The notes beneath the pieces were generated by a model. That model was not told where the DNA came from. It did no database searches and saw only the letters and a list, made by a program, of their open reading frames with translations. 35,897 bases of DNA from Solirubrobacteraceae bacterium (GTDB lineage Bacteria > Actinomycetota > Thermoleophilia > Solirubrobacterales > Solirubrobacteraceae): the NCBI GenBank assembly GCA_030681525.1, contig JAUXSD010000273.1:1-35897 (forward strand), in the 5' to 3' direction. Shown one piece after another: positions 1-7,498 of this stretch (within the stretch, counting starts at the first letter, position 1; each line of letters begins with the position of its first letter). A program made the translations under genes and the position numbers.

Positions 1-1737
1 GCCACGCGCCGGATGGCCGGCGGCGACTACGCCCAGCGCGTCGACATCCGCTCGGTCTCCGACCTCGAGCGCGTCGCGGGCTCCTTCAACGAGATGGCGG
101 CGGCGATCGAGTCCGACATCGCCCGGCGCGAGCGGGCCGAACACGACGCCGTGCTCGCGCGCGAGGCCGCCGAGCACGCCAACCGCGCAAAATCGACGTT
201 CCTCGCCGCGATGAGCCACGAGCTGCGCACGCCGATGATCGGCGTCACCGGCATGCTCGAGGTGCTCGCGCGCACCGACCTCAGCCCGTCCCAGCGCCAG
301 ATGGTCGCCACCGCCGACGGCTCGGCCCGCTCGCTGCTGCAGATCGTCGGCGACATCCTCGACCTGTCGAAGATCGAGGCCGACAAGCTCGAGCTCAGCC
401 CGAGCACCATCGACCTGCGCGCGGTCATCGGGTCCTCCGTGGAGACGTTCGTGCACACGGCGTCGACGAAGGGCCTGCTGCTGACCTGGAACGTCGACGA
501 GCGCCTGGCGCCGGCCCACGTCGGCGATGCCCTGCGGCTGCGCCAGGTCATCAGCAACATGCTCTCCAACTCGGTGAAGTTCACCGAGGTGGGCGGCATC
601 GAGGTCGAGGTCCGCGTGACCGACGACGCGCCCGACGCACAACGCATCGAGGTCTCCGTCGCCGACACCGGGATCGGCATCGAGCCCGAGCAGCAGCAGC
701 GGCTGTTCGCGGAGTTCGCCCAGGCGCAGAGCTCGACGAGCCAGCGCTACGGCGGCACCGGCCTCGGGCTCGTCATCTGCAAGCGTTTGGCCGTGCTCAT
801 GGGCGGCGACATGACGCTGCGCAGCACGCCGGGTGAGGGAACGACGGTCACGCTCACGCTGACGCTGGCGCTCGGCGATCCCGCGCACATCGAGGCCGAC
901 CTGAGCGGACCGGTCGCCGTCGCGCCCGGGTCGCGCCCGCTGCCGACCCGCGACGCGGCCGTGCGCGAGGGCAGCCTCGTGCTCGTCGTCGAGGACCACC
1001 CGGTCAACCGCACGGTGCTGTGCTCGCAGCTGGAGACCGTCGGCTTCCAGGCCGACACCGCGGTCGACGGCGAGGACGGACTCGAGCGCTTCCTGACCGG
1101 CGAGTACGCGCTCGTGCTGACCGACCTCAACATGCCGCGGATGGACGGCTTCGAGCTCGCCGAGGCGATCCGCGCGCGCGAGCGCGAGACGGGCGCGCCG
1201 CCGATCCCGATCATCGCGCTGACCGCCAGCGTCATGCAGGGCGAGCCGGAGAAGTGCCGCATCGCGGGGATGGACGACTTCGCCGCCAAGCCGACGACGA
1301 TCCCGTTTCTCGCCGGCCGCCTGCGCCGCTGGCTGCCGCACCTCGACTGGCCGGCGCCGCCGGTGCCCGAGGCCCCGCAGCCGCCGGCGGCGGGCACGGT
1401 CGGCGGCGCGTCGCTCGATCCCTCCGTGCTCGAGGAGCTGACCGGCGGCGACGCGGGGCTCGCCGCGGAGGTGCTCGACGAGTTCCTCACGACGACGCGC
1501 GCGGACATCGGCGCGCTCGGCGACGCCTGCGCGGAGCACGCCGCCGACGACGTCCGCCGGCTGGCGCACCGCATCCGCGGCGCGGCCCGCGCGGTCGGCG
1601 CTCAGCCGCTCGCCGAGGTCGCGCAGCGCGCCGAGAGCCTCGCGGCGCTGGGCTCGCAGGAATGGGAGCGCTTCGCGGCGCTGCGCGCGGAGCTCGACGC
1701 CGAGCTCGACGAGGTCACCGCGGCTGTCCGAAGCTGA
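1..1737 (+). CDS. Hybrid sensor histidine kinase (HAMP-HisKA-HATPase-REC-Hpt), 5' end missing
   Basis: The reading frame is open from base 1, so the N-terminus (probably a sensor and membrane segments) lies outside the window; 578 residues are visible. It starts in a HAMP-like linker (residues about 1-45). The HisKA H-box MSHELRTPM follows, with phospho-acceptor His73. The ATPase domain has an N-box (MLSNSVKFTE), G1 (ADTGIG, residue 221 on) and G2 (GGTGLGL, residue 251 on). A receiver domain begins near residue 327 and has Asp375 in LTDLNMPRMDG. A C-terminal Hpt domain has His523 in AHRIRGAAR. This order is that of EvgS/BvgS-type phosphorelay kinases. The Hpt should pass phosphate to a separate receiver. 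It converges with the minus-strand operon at 2885-7256, whose first gene is a stand-alone receiver, so that is a plausible partner, but this is inference. Domain calls are firm; the signal is unknown. Confidence 0.95.
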   Translation, partial: ATRRMAGGDYAQRVDIRSVSDLERVAGSFNEMAAAIESDIARRERAEHDAVLAREAAEHANRAKSTFLAAMSHELRTPMIGVTGMLEVLARTDLSPSQRQMVATADGSARSLLQIVGDILDLSKIEADKLELSPSTIDLRAVIGSSVETFVHTASTKGLLLTWNVDERLAPAHVGDALRLRQVISNMLSNSVKFTEVGGIEVEVRVTDDAPDAQRIEVSVADTGIGIEPEQQQRLFAEFAQAQSSTSQRYGGTGLGLVICKRLAVLMGGDMTLRSTPGEGTTVTLTLTLALGDPAHIEADLSGPVAVAPGSRPLPTRDAAVREGSLVLVVEDHPVNRTVLCSQLETVGFQADTAVDGEDGLERFLTGEYALVLTDLNMPRMDGFELAEAIRARERETGAPPIPIIALTASVMQGEPEKCRIAGMDDFAAKPTTIPFLAGRLRRWLPHLDWPAPPVPEAPQPPAAGTVGGASLDPSVLEELTGGDAGLAAEVLDEFLTTTRADIGALGDACAEHAADDVRRLAHRIRGAARAVGAQPLAEVAQRAESLAALGSQEWERFAALRAELDAELDEVTAAVRS

Positions 1738-1820
1738 TCGGGCTCGGCTCGGCGTCGGGCAGGAGCCCGGCCCGCGACCGACATGCAGCCGCGAGCTGCC
1801 GTGAGCTTGAAGAGGCAAGC

Positions 1821-1848
1821 GAGACGGCCGCCCGAGAGCGGCCTTCTC
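1821..1848 (+). terminator. Terminator-like hairpin after the hybrid kinase
   Basis: Stem GGCCGC (1826-1831) pairs with GCGGCC (1838-1843) across a 6-nt loop and is followed by TTCTCGT. It lies about 85 bases after the kinase stop. The same TTCTCGT tail follows the hairpin at 16083-16104, which supports a shared terminator style. The T-tract is weak, as is common at this GC content. Confidence 0.4.
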
Positions 1849-1917
1849 GTGTCTCCTGCGTCCGCGCGTTCAGCAGGTCTGGTTGTCGGCGGGCCCAGGT
1901 CCGGCGAGGGCCCCCGC

Positions 1918-2091
1918 AGGTGGGGGTGTTGGCGACCGCGATGTTGTTGTTTGCTCCGGCGGCCTGTGCGGTGCTGTCTGTGCCGCCGGCCTTGGCGGTG
2001 TTGCGGTTACCGATTCCTGCCGTCGCGCGGCTGGCATCGCCGCTGGCCGTGGCGGTGTTGGTGTCGCCTTGACTGCCGTGGCGGTGCTGTG
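1918..2091 (-). pseudogene. Relic of an Asn/Thr/Ala-repeat (NTATAxG) secreted protein
   Basis: On the minus strand, bases 2068 down to 1918 encode a run of about 50 residues with the spaced pattern NTATASGDAS, then GNRNTAKAGG, then DSTAQAAGANNN. This is the low-complexity N-T-A-x-A-x-G repeat seen in some actinobacterial exported repeat proteins. Just upstream, at about 2091-2074, the same motif (HSTATA) reappears but in another frame, so a frameshift separates the two parts. No signal peptide, start codon or sensible end is visible around them. I therefore call it a fragment of a decayed gene. The repeat resemblance is from memory; a chance reading in GC-rich DNA is the main alternative. Confidence 0.35.
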
Positions 2092-2323
2092 AGCCCGCTG
2101 GCTCTCGCGGTGCTCCGACTCGTCGAGGGGCGTCAACACGACCGATCCAACGACGACCGCGCCGCCGGGAGAAACGACGGGCGGGACGCGACGGAAGAAC
2201 GATCGGGGACAGAGCGGACGCGATGCCCTGTGGGCTGGTGCCGGCGGTGTGGCGAGCCGTTCATGTCCAGCGCGAGTCATCGCCACCCTAGGTAGCAGCA
2301 GCGCCTCGCGCACCGACGGGGTT

Positions 2324-2362
2324 GTGACGCGCCGGGTCCTCTATGCGTACCCGGCGCGTCAT
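2324..2362. repeat. 39-bp palindromic intergenic element, copy A
   Basis: A perfect 13-bp inverted repeat, TGACGCGCCGGGT (2325-2337) and ACCCGGCGCGTCA (2349-2361), encloses 11 nt. A second element of exactly the same 39-bp length is at 7439-7477; the two align without gaps at 27 of 39 positions, with near-identical arms and a variable centre. A half copy is at 28723-28739. All three are intergenic, so this looks like a REP/MITE-like family or a protein-binding palindrome. Confidence 0.6.
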
Positions 2363-2392
2363 TACCGCGTCCGAAGCACGGGTCCGGGCGGT

Positions 2393-2437
2393 GGTGTGTC
2401 GAATCTTGCACGCGCAGCGATACACATTCGACACACC
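2393..2437. repeat. Perfect 12-bp inverted repeat, 21-nt spacer
   Basis: GGTGTGTCGAAT (2393-2404) is repeated inverted as ATTCGACACACC (2426-2437). The AT-containing arms stand out from the GC-rich surroundings. It could be a hairpin or terminal inverted repeats of a tiny element. No gene start lies directly beside it, so an operator role is less obvious. Confidence 0.45.
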
Positions 2438-2593
2438 GACCGCGGGCGTTCGGGCAGAGCTGCCTCGGCTCCCGAGTGCGCTTCTTCCGTCTCTCGACGA
2501 TGGGGTTCGTGCGTCGCGTGGCGTGCTTGCGATTGCGGGCGTCATAGGGCATCCCGCCGGGACCCGGCGCCGGTCGGCGTGGAGTCCAGCGCT

Positions 2594-2707
2594 GACAGCA
2601 TCACTCAGGTTGCAAGCGCATTGCAACCCCATCGCAACTCGTTGATCCGCCGTTCGTGCGAAGCGGCAGGCATTCCAGCCCACGACGGCGACTGGTACTT
2701 CGTCTGA
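2594..2707 (+). pseudogene. Possible C-terminal relic of a helix-turn-helix protein
   Basis: In one plus frame ending at the TGA at 2705-2707 the last 37 residues read like a recombinase- or regulator-type helix-turn-helix: SITQVASALQPHRN, then LIRRSCEAAGIP, ending in GDWYFV. The frame stays open further upstream but loses any recognisable pattern, and no start with supporting signals is visible. I read this as a 3' remnant of a DNA-binding gene. It may also be chance, because the piece is short; confidence is low. Confidence 0.22.
2608..2628. promoter_or_regulatory. Operator-like palindrome (TTGCAA half sites)
   Basis: GGTTGCAA, a 5-nt spacer GCGCA, then TTGCAACC form a perfect 8-bp inverted repeat. 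TTGCAA-centred palindromes resemble LacI-family operators, although those usually have an even, CG-centred core, so the spacing is off. It overlaps the possible HTH relic and has no clear target gene. Confidence 0.3.
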
Positions 2708-2884
2708 AAGCAGCCGTCTCTGGGAGTCGAGAGCCGGTCGCCGGCCGTGACCGATCACGGCCCACATGGAGTGGCATGCGCCATCGAGCGCAACCCTCCC
2801 GATAGATCCGTCCGGAGAGAACTCCCGCAGAGGGACGCCAAGCGGGACTGGCCGCCGCGCCGTGGAGACTCTTGGACAGGCCCC

Positions 2885-5788
2885 CTACAGCCGCATGACG
2901 AACGTGGTCGCGCCGTCGGCGGGCTCGAGCGGCGCGCAGCCGCCGGCGTCGAGCACCACCGGCGTGCGCGCACCGCCGTCCGCCTCGCGCTCGAGCGACA
3001 CCGCCAGCGGCTCGGACTCGTGCTCGGCGGTGATGCGGTGTGCCCACACCCTGAGCTGCGTCGGCGGCGGTGCGCCGGCCGCGCCCCCGCCGGTCGTGAA
3101 CACCACGCTGCGCAGCGCCGAGAAGCGCTCGATCGGCTCGCCGTCGGCGAAGGTGCGGCGCCGGCCGTCGTCGTACTCCGCGACGGTCTCGGTCGGTGCG
3201 GCCCGGCCCGCCACCACGACGGCGAGGTGTCCGCTGTCGGCGCCGGCATCGTGACGCAGCTGCACCGTGGCGCGCGGCGCGAAGCTCCCGGCGCGGGCCA
3301 TGCTCGCGGTCATCACGAGGGCGAGCAGCGTGATGGCGAACGCCGACGCGCGCTGCAGCGGGTCGTCCCACAAAAACAGCCCGTGCACGAGCACGCCGCC
3401 GAGCGAGATCGCGTACACCGTCGCCAGCACCCAGCGCTGTCCTGGCACGCGATAGCCCCCGCCTTGCAGCTCGCCGCGCTGGCGCGCGGCGACGAGCAGC
3501 AGCACCGGGAACACGCCGGCCAGCAGCGCGACGATGATGACCCCGAGGAAGCTCAGCACGTCGGCGAGCGAGATCGCGCCGCTCGTCGCCTGCCAGGCCG
3601 CGAACAGGAAGATCGCGACGACCGGGCTGATGCCGGCCAGGAAACGCCCGCGCTCCCCGGACAGCAGCCGCCGGCCGCGCTCGCGGATGCGGTCGCCCGG
3701 AGACGGCGGCGGCGGCGGCGCTGGCGAGGCCGCAGCGGCTGCCTTGCCCACCGGTTCGCCCAGCGCTTCCCACATCTCCGCCGGCAGCCGCCCGCCGCGC
3801 CGGCGCCCCGCCCGTGCCACGTAGCGGCGCTCGCCGCCGCGCATGCGCTCGGTCAGCAGCCCGTCGCGCACGAGCGCGTCGAGCAGCTCGGTCGCCGCGC
3901 CCTCCGCCAGCCCGGTCAGCTCGGCGACATCGGCCACCCCGGCATCCGGGCGGCGCATGATCTGCGCCAGCACGCCGGCCTCGCGGTCGGGCAGCGCGAT
4001 GAGCCCGGCCAGGCTGACGCCCGCGCTGTCCCACTCGCCGTCGTAGCGCAGCCGCAGCGACGTCTCGACCTCGGCGCGCACCTCGTGGTCGCTCGCGGCG
4101 ATCACCCTGATTCCCAGGCGCAGGCCGCGCGCGCCGAGGTCGTCCAGCGGTGCTTCGTCGAGCGGCTGCCAGGCGCCCGAGCGGCCCGCCGGCGCCGTGA
4201 CCTCGACGCGCCGCCCGTCGTGGCCGGCGCTCGCCACGTCGAGCCGGAAGCGCGCTGCGCCGCGCTCCTGCCCGACGTAGGTCAGCGCGATCGTGGTGCG
4301 CTCCCGCCGGCGCCCTTCGAGCAGGATCCGGGCGCCGCGCCGGGGCAGCACCAGGGTCATCGGCGCGCGCGCCGGAAGCCGCTCGCGGACGAGGTAGAAG
4401 AGCGCGAGCGCCGAGTGGATCGACGCCATGCCCATGCCCAGCACGACGAGGATCCCGCCCAGCAGCAGCACGGCGGTGCCCGCCTCCTCGGCCAGCGGCG
4501 ACAGCGCGGTGCCCTCCTCGCCCGACAGCGCGGCCGGGGCCACGGCGCCGGCCACCGCGACGACGAACAGCACGTAGAGCACGATCGCCGTGACCTGCGC
4601 GCCGACGACGCCGCGCACGAGCGTGCGCCCGCTCGGGTCGCGCGCCAGCACGACGCGCGCGCAGTTGCTGACCGACAGGTGCCCGAAGTAGGCGGTGAAC
4701 GTCACGCCGAAGACGAGCGCCAGGGAGGTGGCGCTGCCGCCGACGAACGGCAGGTCGACGTGGGTGAGGTTGTCGGGCTGCAGGTGCGCGAAGGCCAGCG
4801 CGCTGAGCAGCAGGATGAGCAGGATGTTCACCGCGCCGACGACGAGCGCGGTGCTGACCGTCGCGTCGATCGACCCGCGCCGCAGGTAGGCCAGCTCGAT
4901 TGCAAACAGCAGCGCCACCCACCCGATTGCCGGCACGCCCGACGCGTCGTCGAGCGTCACCGACACCCCGATGTAGTCGGCCTGCATGCCCATGAGGCAG
5001 ATCCCGAGCACGCCGGTGGTCAGCACGAGCGCGCCCGGCCGGCCGAGCAGCTCGGCGACGACGCGGCCGATGTACGCGTCGCCGTGGCGCACCGTCGCGT
5101 TGCGCGTCAGCGCGTCGGCCATATAGGCGACGGTCACGACGTTGACCAGGCCGAGCGCGACGAGAATCGCGACGGCCGGCAGCGGCCCCACCGCCGCCAG
5201 CGCGATCGGCAGCGCCACGATCGTCGAGCCGACGGTCTCGGTGAGCGTCAGCGCGTACGCCGTCCAGAACGGCGACATGCCCTCCAGCCGGGCGCTCAGC
5301 GCCGCGCGCGCCCAGCGCACCCGCTCGCGCGGCGCCGGCCGCTCGACGTAGATGCTCTGAAGCGGCCGGTCGTAGAGCCGCGCGAACGCCTCCGCGACCG
5401 GCGCCTCGTCGAGGCCGAGCGCGGCCCGGATCGCCGGCACCCGCTCGCGCACGAGGCGGTACTTCTCGCCCATGCGCCGGGCCAGGGCCGCCTGGACGCG
5501 CGGGTTGCGCGCGACGAGCGGCGCCCACCCCGGCGCATGGCGCTCGAGGTCCTGCACCGTCGGGCGCAGCGGCGGCTCGCGGCCGAGCGCGAACGCCTCG
5601 ATGAACGCCAGCTCGCGCTGCTGGGCGGCCTCCTCGCTGGGGAAGCGCTGCATCGCCTCGCGCGCCTGCGCGGTCAGCCGCGCGGTGCGGCTCTCGATGA
5701 GGAACAGGAGGGTGCCCGCTCGCTTCGCGGGCAGGCCCGCCAGGAGCTGCTCGCGATCGAAGAGCTCCTCGAAGGCGTCCGAGGGCAC
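2885..5788 (-). CDS. Large APC-like permease with internal winged-helix region and second membrane bundle
   Basis: Third gene of a minus operon. GTG start at 5788, 8 nt after the ATPase stop; a longer upstream frame exists but overlaps the ATPase gene. Of 967 residues, 1-170 are a cytoplasmic helical region (LPAKRAGTLLFLIES). About 8 membrane segments follow (176-200, 203-224, 250-272, 287-301, 310-333, 352-375, 391-417, 436-467) with amino-acid-permease features (VTFTAYFGHLSVSNCARVV). Residues 470-590 are soluble. Residues 595-660 resemble a winged helix (VADVAELTGLAEGAATELL, RDGLLTERMRGGERRYV). A Pro-rich linker (688-697) leads to about 4 more membrane segments (716-832) and a soluble tail. 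I infer a transporter whose activity is coupled to the receiver/ATPase pair encoded before it. The substrate is unknown. I recall similar N-termini in cyanobacterial permease-like proteins but cannot verify this. Confidence 0.85.
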   Translation of the reverse strand: MPSDAFEELFDREQLLAGLPAKRAGTLLFLIESRTARLTAQAREAMQRFPSEEAAQQRELAFIEAFALGREPPLRPTVQDLERHAPGWAPLVARNPRVQAALARRMGEKYRLVRERVPAIRAALGLDEAPVAEAFARLYDRPLQSIYVERPAPRERVRWARAALSARLEGMSPFWTAYALTLTETVGSTIVALPIALAAVGPLPAVAILVALGLVNVVTVAYMADALTRNATVRHGDAYIGRVVAELLGRPGALVLTTGVLGICLMGMQADYIGVSVTLDDASGVPAIGWVALLFAIELAYLRRGSIDATVSTALVVGAVNILLILLLSALAFAHLQPDNLTHVDLPFVGGSATSLALVFGVTFTAYFGHLSVSNCARVVLARDPSGRTLVRGVVGAQVTAIVLYVLFVVAVAGAVAPAALSGEEGTALSPLAEEAGTAVLLLGGILVVLGMGMASIHSALALFYLVRERLPARAPMTLVLPRRGARILLEGRRRERTTIALTYVGQERGAARFRLDVASAGHDGRRVEVTAPAGRSGAWQPLDEAPLDDLGARGLRLGIRVIAASDHEVRAEVETSLRLRYDGEWDSAGVSLAGLIALPDREAGVLAQIMRRPDAGVADVAELTGLAEGAATELLDALVRDGLLTERMRGGERRYVARAGRRRGGRLPAEMWEALGEPVGKAAAAASPAPPPPPSPGDRIRERGRRLLSGERGRFLAGISPVVAIFLFAAWQATSGAISLADVLSFLGVIIVALLAGVFPVLLLVAARQRGELQGGGYRVPGQRWVLATVYAISLGGVLVHGLFLWDDPLQRASAFAITLLALVMTASMARAGSFAPRATVQLRHDAGADSGHLAVVVAGRAAPTETVAEYDDGRRRTFADGEPIERFSALRSVVFTTGGGAAGAPPPTQLRVWAHRITAEHESEPLAVSLEREADGGARTPVVLDAGGCAPLEPADGATTFVMRL

Positions 5789-5796
5789 GGCCCCGG

Positions 5797-6552
5797 TCAG
5801 CCGATGACGTGCCCGGCGAGGTCGTCGTACATGGCGGCGAGCGGATGATCGGGTGAGTCGAGGACGAACACGCCGCGGCTGGAGAACGCCATGAGCTCGT
5901 CGGAGTGCGGCAGCACCGCGGCGACGTCGCAGCCGTAGGCCGACGCGACGCGCTGCTTGACGTCGGCGACATCGAACACGGCGGGCGTCTTGTTGACCAC
6001 GAGCATCATCTGCGGGACGCGCAGCTTGCGCGCGACCGACACGGTGACGTGGGTGCCCTCGTAGTCCTGCTGGTCGGGTCGCAGGACGATCGCCACGGCG
6101 TCCGAGACGGCGATCGACAGCAGCGTCTCCTCGTTGAGCCCGGGATGGGTGTCGAGCAGCAGCAGGTCCAGCGAGAGCTCGCGCACGAGCGCGCCGATCC
6201 CCTCGTGCAGCAGCGAGACGTCGTAGCCGTCGTGCATGACCCGGGCGATGTCGGTGGCGTCGATGCTCGACGGGATGAGATACACGCGGCCCTCGAGCGT
6301 CGGGTCCAGCCCGTCGGTGACGTCGTGGGCGGCCTCGGAGATCGCGCAGCGGCCCCACAGGTAGTCGTTGAGCGAGCGCGGCAGCGACGCCTGGTCGATC
6401 CCGAGCAGGATGTGGATCCCCGGCGACTGGATGTCGGTGTCGATGACGCCGACGCGCAGCCGCCGGCGGGCCGCCATCACCGCGACGTTGGCCGTCGTGT
6501 TGGACTTGCCGGTCCCGCCGCGGAAGGAGTGAAACGCGACGACGCGGCTCAT
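5797..6552 (-). CDS. MinD/ParA-like ATPase with Arg in place of the signature lysine
   Basis: 251 residues with a deviant Walker A, FRGGTGKSNTT (residues 10-20), an A'/switch I segment DTDIQSPGIH and a Walker B-like LLLLDTHPGLNEETLL. These place it in the SIMIBI MinD/ParA class of dimerising ATPases that position proteins at membranes or on DNA. The usual KGGxGK(T/S) signature lysine is Arg11; the P-loop lysine (Lys16) is kept. No ParB or centromere-like repeats are nearby, so plasmid or chromosome partitioning is unlikely. Its ATG overlaps the TGA of the receiver gene (ATGA), so it is translationally coupled to it, and the permease gene follows 8 nt later. I infer that it relays the receiver's state to the permease or a membrane complex. 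Confidence 0.92.
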   Translation of the reverse strand: MSRVVAFHSFRGGTGKSNTTANVAVMAARRRLRVGVIDTDIQSPGIHILLGIDQASLPRSLNDYLWGRCAISEAAHDVTDGLDPTLEGRVYLIPSSIDATDIARVMHDGYDVSLLHEGIGALVRELSLDLLLLDTHPGLNEETLLSIAVSDAVAIVLRPDQQDYEGTHVTVSVARKLRVPQMMLVVNKTPAVFDVADVKQRVASAYGCDVAAVLPHSDELMAFSSRGVFVLDSPDHPLAAMYDDLAGHVIG

Positions 6553-7256
6553 CGCGCCCGCAGCGCCTCGGCCTTGCGCTGCAGGTCGCGGAAGTAGTCG
6601 GTCTCGGTGATCTCGGCGACCTGGCGCTGCGTCCTGGCCTCGTCGATCTCGATGCGCAGCTCGCGCAGCTGCTCCTGCAGGGCGCGCTCGCGCGCGGCGA
6701 CCTCGCAGGCCATGTGCTGGAAGATCCGCGCGAGGTTGCCCAGCGCGTCCTGGCGGACCGCGACGTCGTCGAGCATCACGGCGTCGAACGTCCCGTCCTC
6801 CACGGCGCCCGCCGCGTCGATGACGTGGCCGACCTGCTCGAGGTACTCGCGCTCGAGGTCGTACAACCGCTTGCGGGCGATCCCGGCATTGATGCGCGCG
6901 CGCAGCAGCACGGGGCTGAACGGCTTGGGCAGGTAGTCGTCGGCGCCGAGCTCGATGCAGCGCGCGATGCTGTCGGTCTCCTCGACGGCCGAGATCATGA
7001 TCACCGGCAGATGGCGCAGCGCCGGGTCGCCGCGGATGAGCCCGAGCACCTCGTAGCCGTCGAGCTCGGGCATGAGCACGTCGAGCAGGACGACGTCGAA
7101 CGGGTCGCCGGTGTGCAGCTGTTTCCAGCCGCGCGCGCCGTCGACGGCGGTGACGACCGTGTGGCCGAGCCGCTCGAGGTAGCTCGCGAGCAGCCTGCGG
7201 TTGATCGGATCGTCGTCCACGACCAACAGCCGAGCGGATGGCGCGGCGTCGTGCAT
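6549..7256 (-). CDS. Response regulator: REC domain plus long helical output tail
   Basis: First gene of the operon, 235 residues. The receiver domain (8-125) has the acidic pair DDD (14-16), phospho-acceptor Asp59 in LLDVLMPELDG, Ser89 and Lys111 in YLPKPFS. There is no DNA-binding or enzymatic output domain. Instead residues 130-235 are helical (GHVIDAAGAVEDGTF, then ALGNLARIFQHMACEVAARE) and end in a charged segment with VAEITETDYFRDLQ. I remember that last motif at the ends of other bacterial receiver or cyclic-nucleotide-binding proteins, which would make it a conserved adaptor tail; this is recall, not a search. GGGAGGG lies just before the ATG at 7256. The stop overlaps the ATPase start. 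The likely phosphodonor is the Hpt of a hybrid kinase, perhaps the one at 1-1737. Confidence 0.93.
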   Translation of the reverse strand: MHDAAPSARLLVVDDDPINRRLLASYLERLGHTVVTAVDGARGWKQLHTGDPFDVVLLDVLMPELDGYEVLGLIRGDPALRHLPVIMISAVEETDSIARCIELGADDYLPKPFSPVLLRARINAGIARKRLYDLEREYLEQVGHVIDAAGAVEDGTFDAVMLDDVAVRQDALGNLARIFQHMACEVAARERALQEQLRELRIEIDEARTQRQVAEITETDYFRDLQRKAEALRAR

Positions 7257-7434
7257 ATCCCTCCCTGCCTTGACCCCTGACAGCCCCTGGCCCGACCCTA
7301 GGAAGCCCGGCGGCCAGTGTCAAGCGGGCCGGCCCAGCGTGCCGGTGGGCGGACGCCGGCTGACGAGCACGCGCGTACCGGCGCGCCGGGGGCGGATATC
7401 GCACGGGCGCGCCAGAACCCGCCGCCGCGCGCTT

Positions 7435-7481
7435 GGTCGTGACGCGCCGAGTACGGATACCGGACCTTGCGCGTCACGACC
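7435..7481. repeat. 39-bp palindromic intergenic element, copy B (13-bp arms)
   Basis: GGTCGTGACGCGC (7435-7447) is repeated inverted as GCGCGTCACGACC (7469-7481), with 21 nt between. The core 7439-7477 aligns gap-free with 2324-2362 at 27 of 39 positions. It sits 18 bp after the stop of the minus-strand DUF5808 gene and about 180 bp before the receiver-gene start, so it could also act as a terminator. Apart from this hairpin, 7257-7498 shows only a TAGGGT box (about 45 bp upstream of the receiver ATG, minus strand). Confidence 0.6.
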
Positions 7482-7498
7482 GGGGCGGCGGTCGCGAA

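Larger units (their letters stand above)
1738..2884. other. 1.1-kb gene-poor region with hairpins and gene relics
   Basis: Between the convergent kinase and permease genes no intact gene is convincing. Short open frames exist on both strands but lack a consistent codon pattern or recognisable domains. The stretch does hold several structured elements annotated separately: a terminator-like hairpin, a minus-strand remnant of an Asn/Thr/Ala-repeat protein, a 39-bp palindromic repeat, a 12-bp inverted repeat, an 8-bp operator-like palindrome and a possible helix-turn-helix fragment. The base composition is somewhat less GC-rich than in the flanking genes. This mixture looks like an old insertion or decay zone. 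Confidence 0.5.

Noticed and set aside
1870..2313. A 147-codon minus-strand gene
   Set aside because: It catches only part of the Asn/Thr/Ala repeat in frame, then runs into Pro/Arg low-complexity; better explained as a frameshifted relic.
2747..5848. Long plus-strand open frame (over 1,000 codons) antisense to the permease gene
   Set aside because: Its translation is low-complexity Arg/His/Gln/Ala-rich and mirrors the opposite gene; the minus frame has clear membrane segments and domains. High GC makes stop-free shadows.
5797..6552. Chromosome-partitioning ParA
   Set aside because: No parB gene, parS-like repeats or plasmid functions nearby; the gene is embedded between a receiver and a permease.
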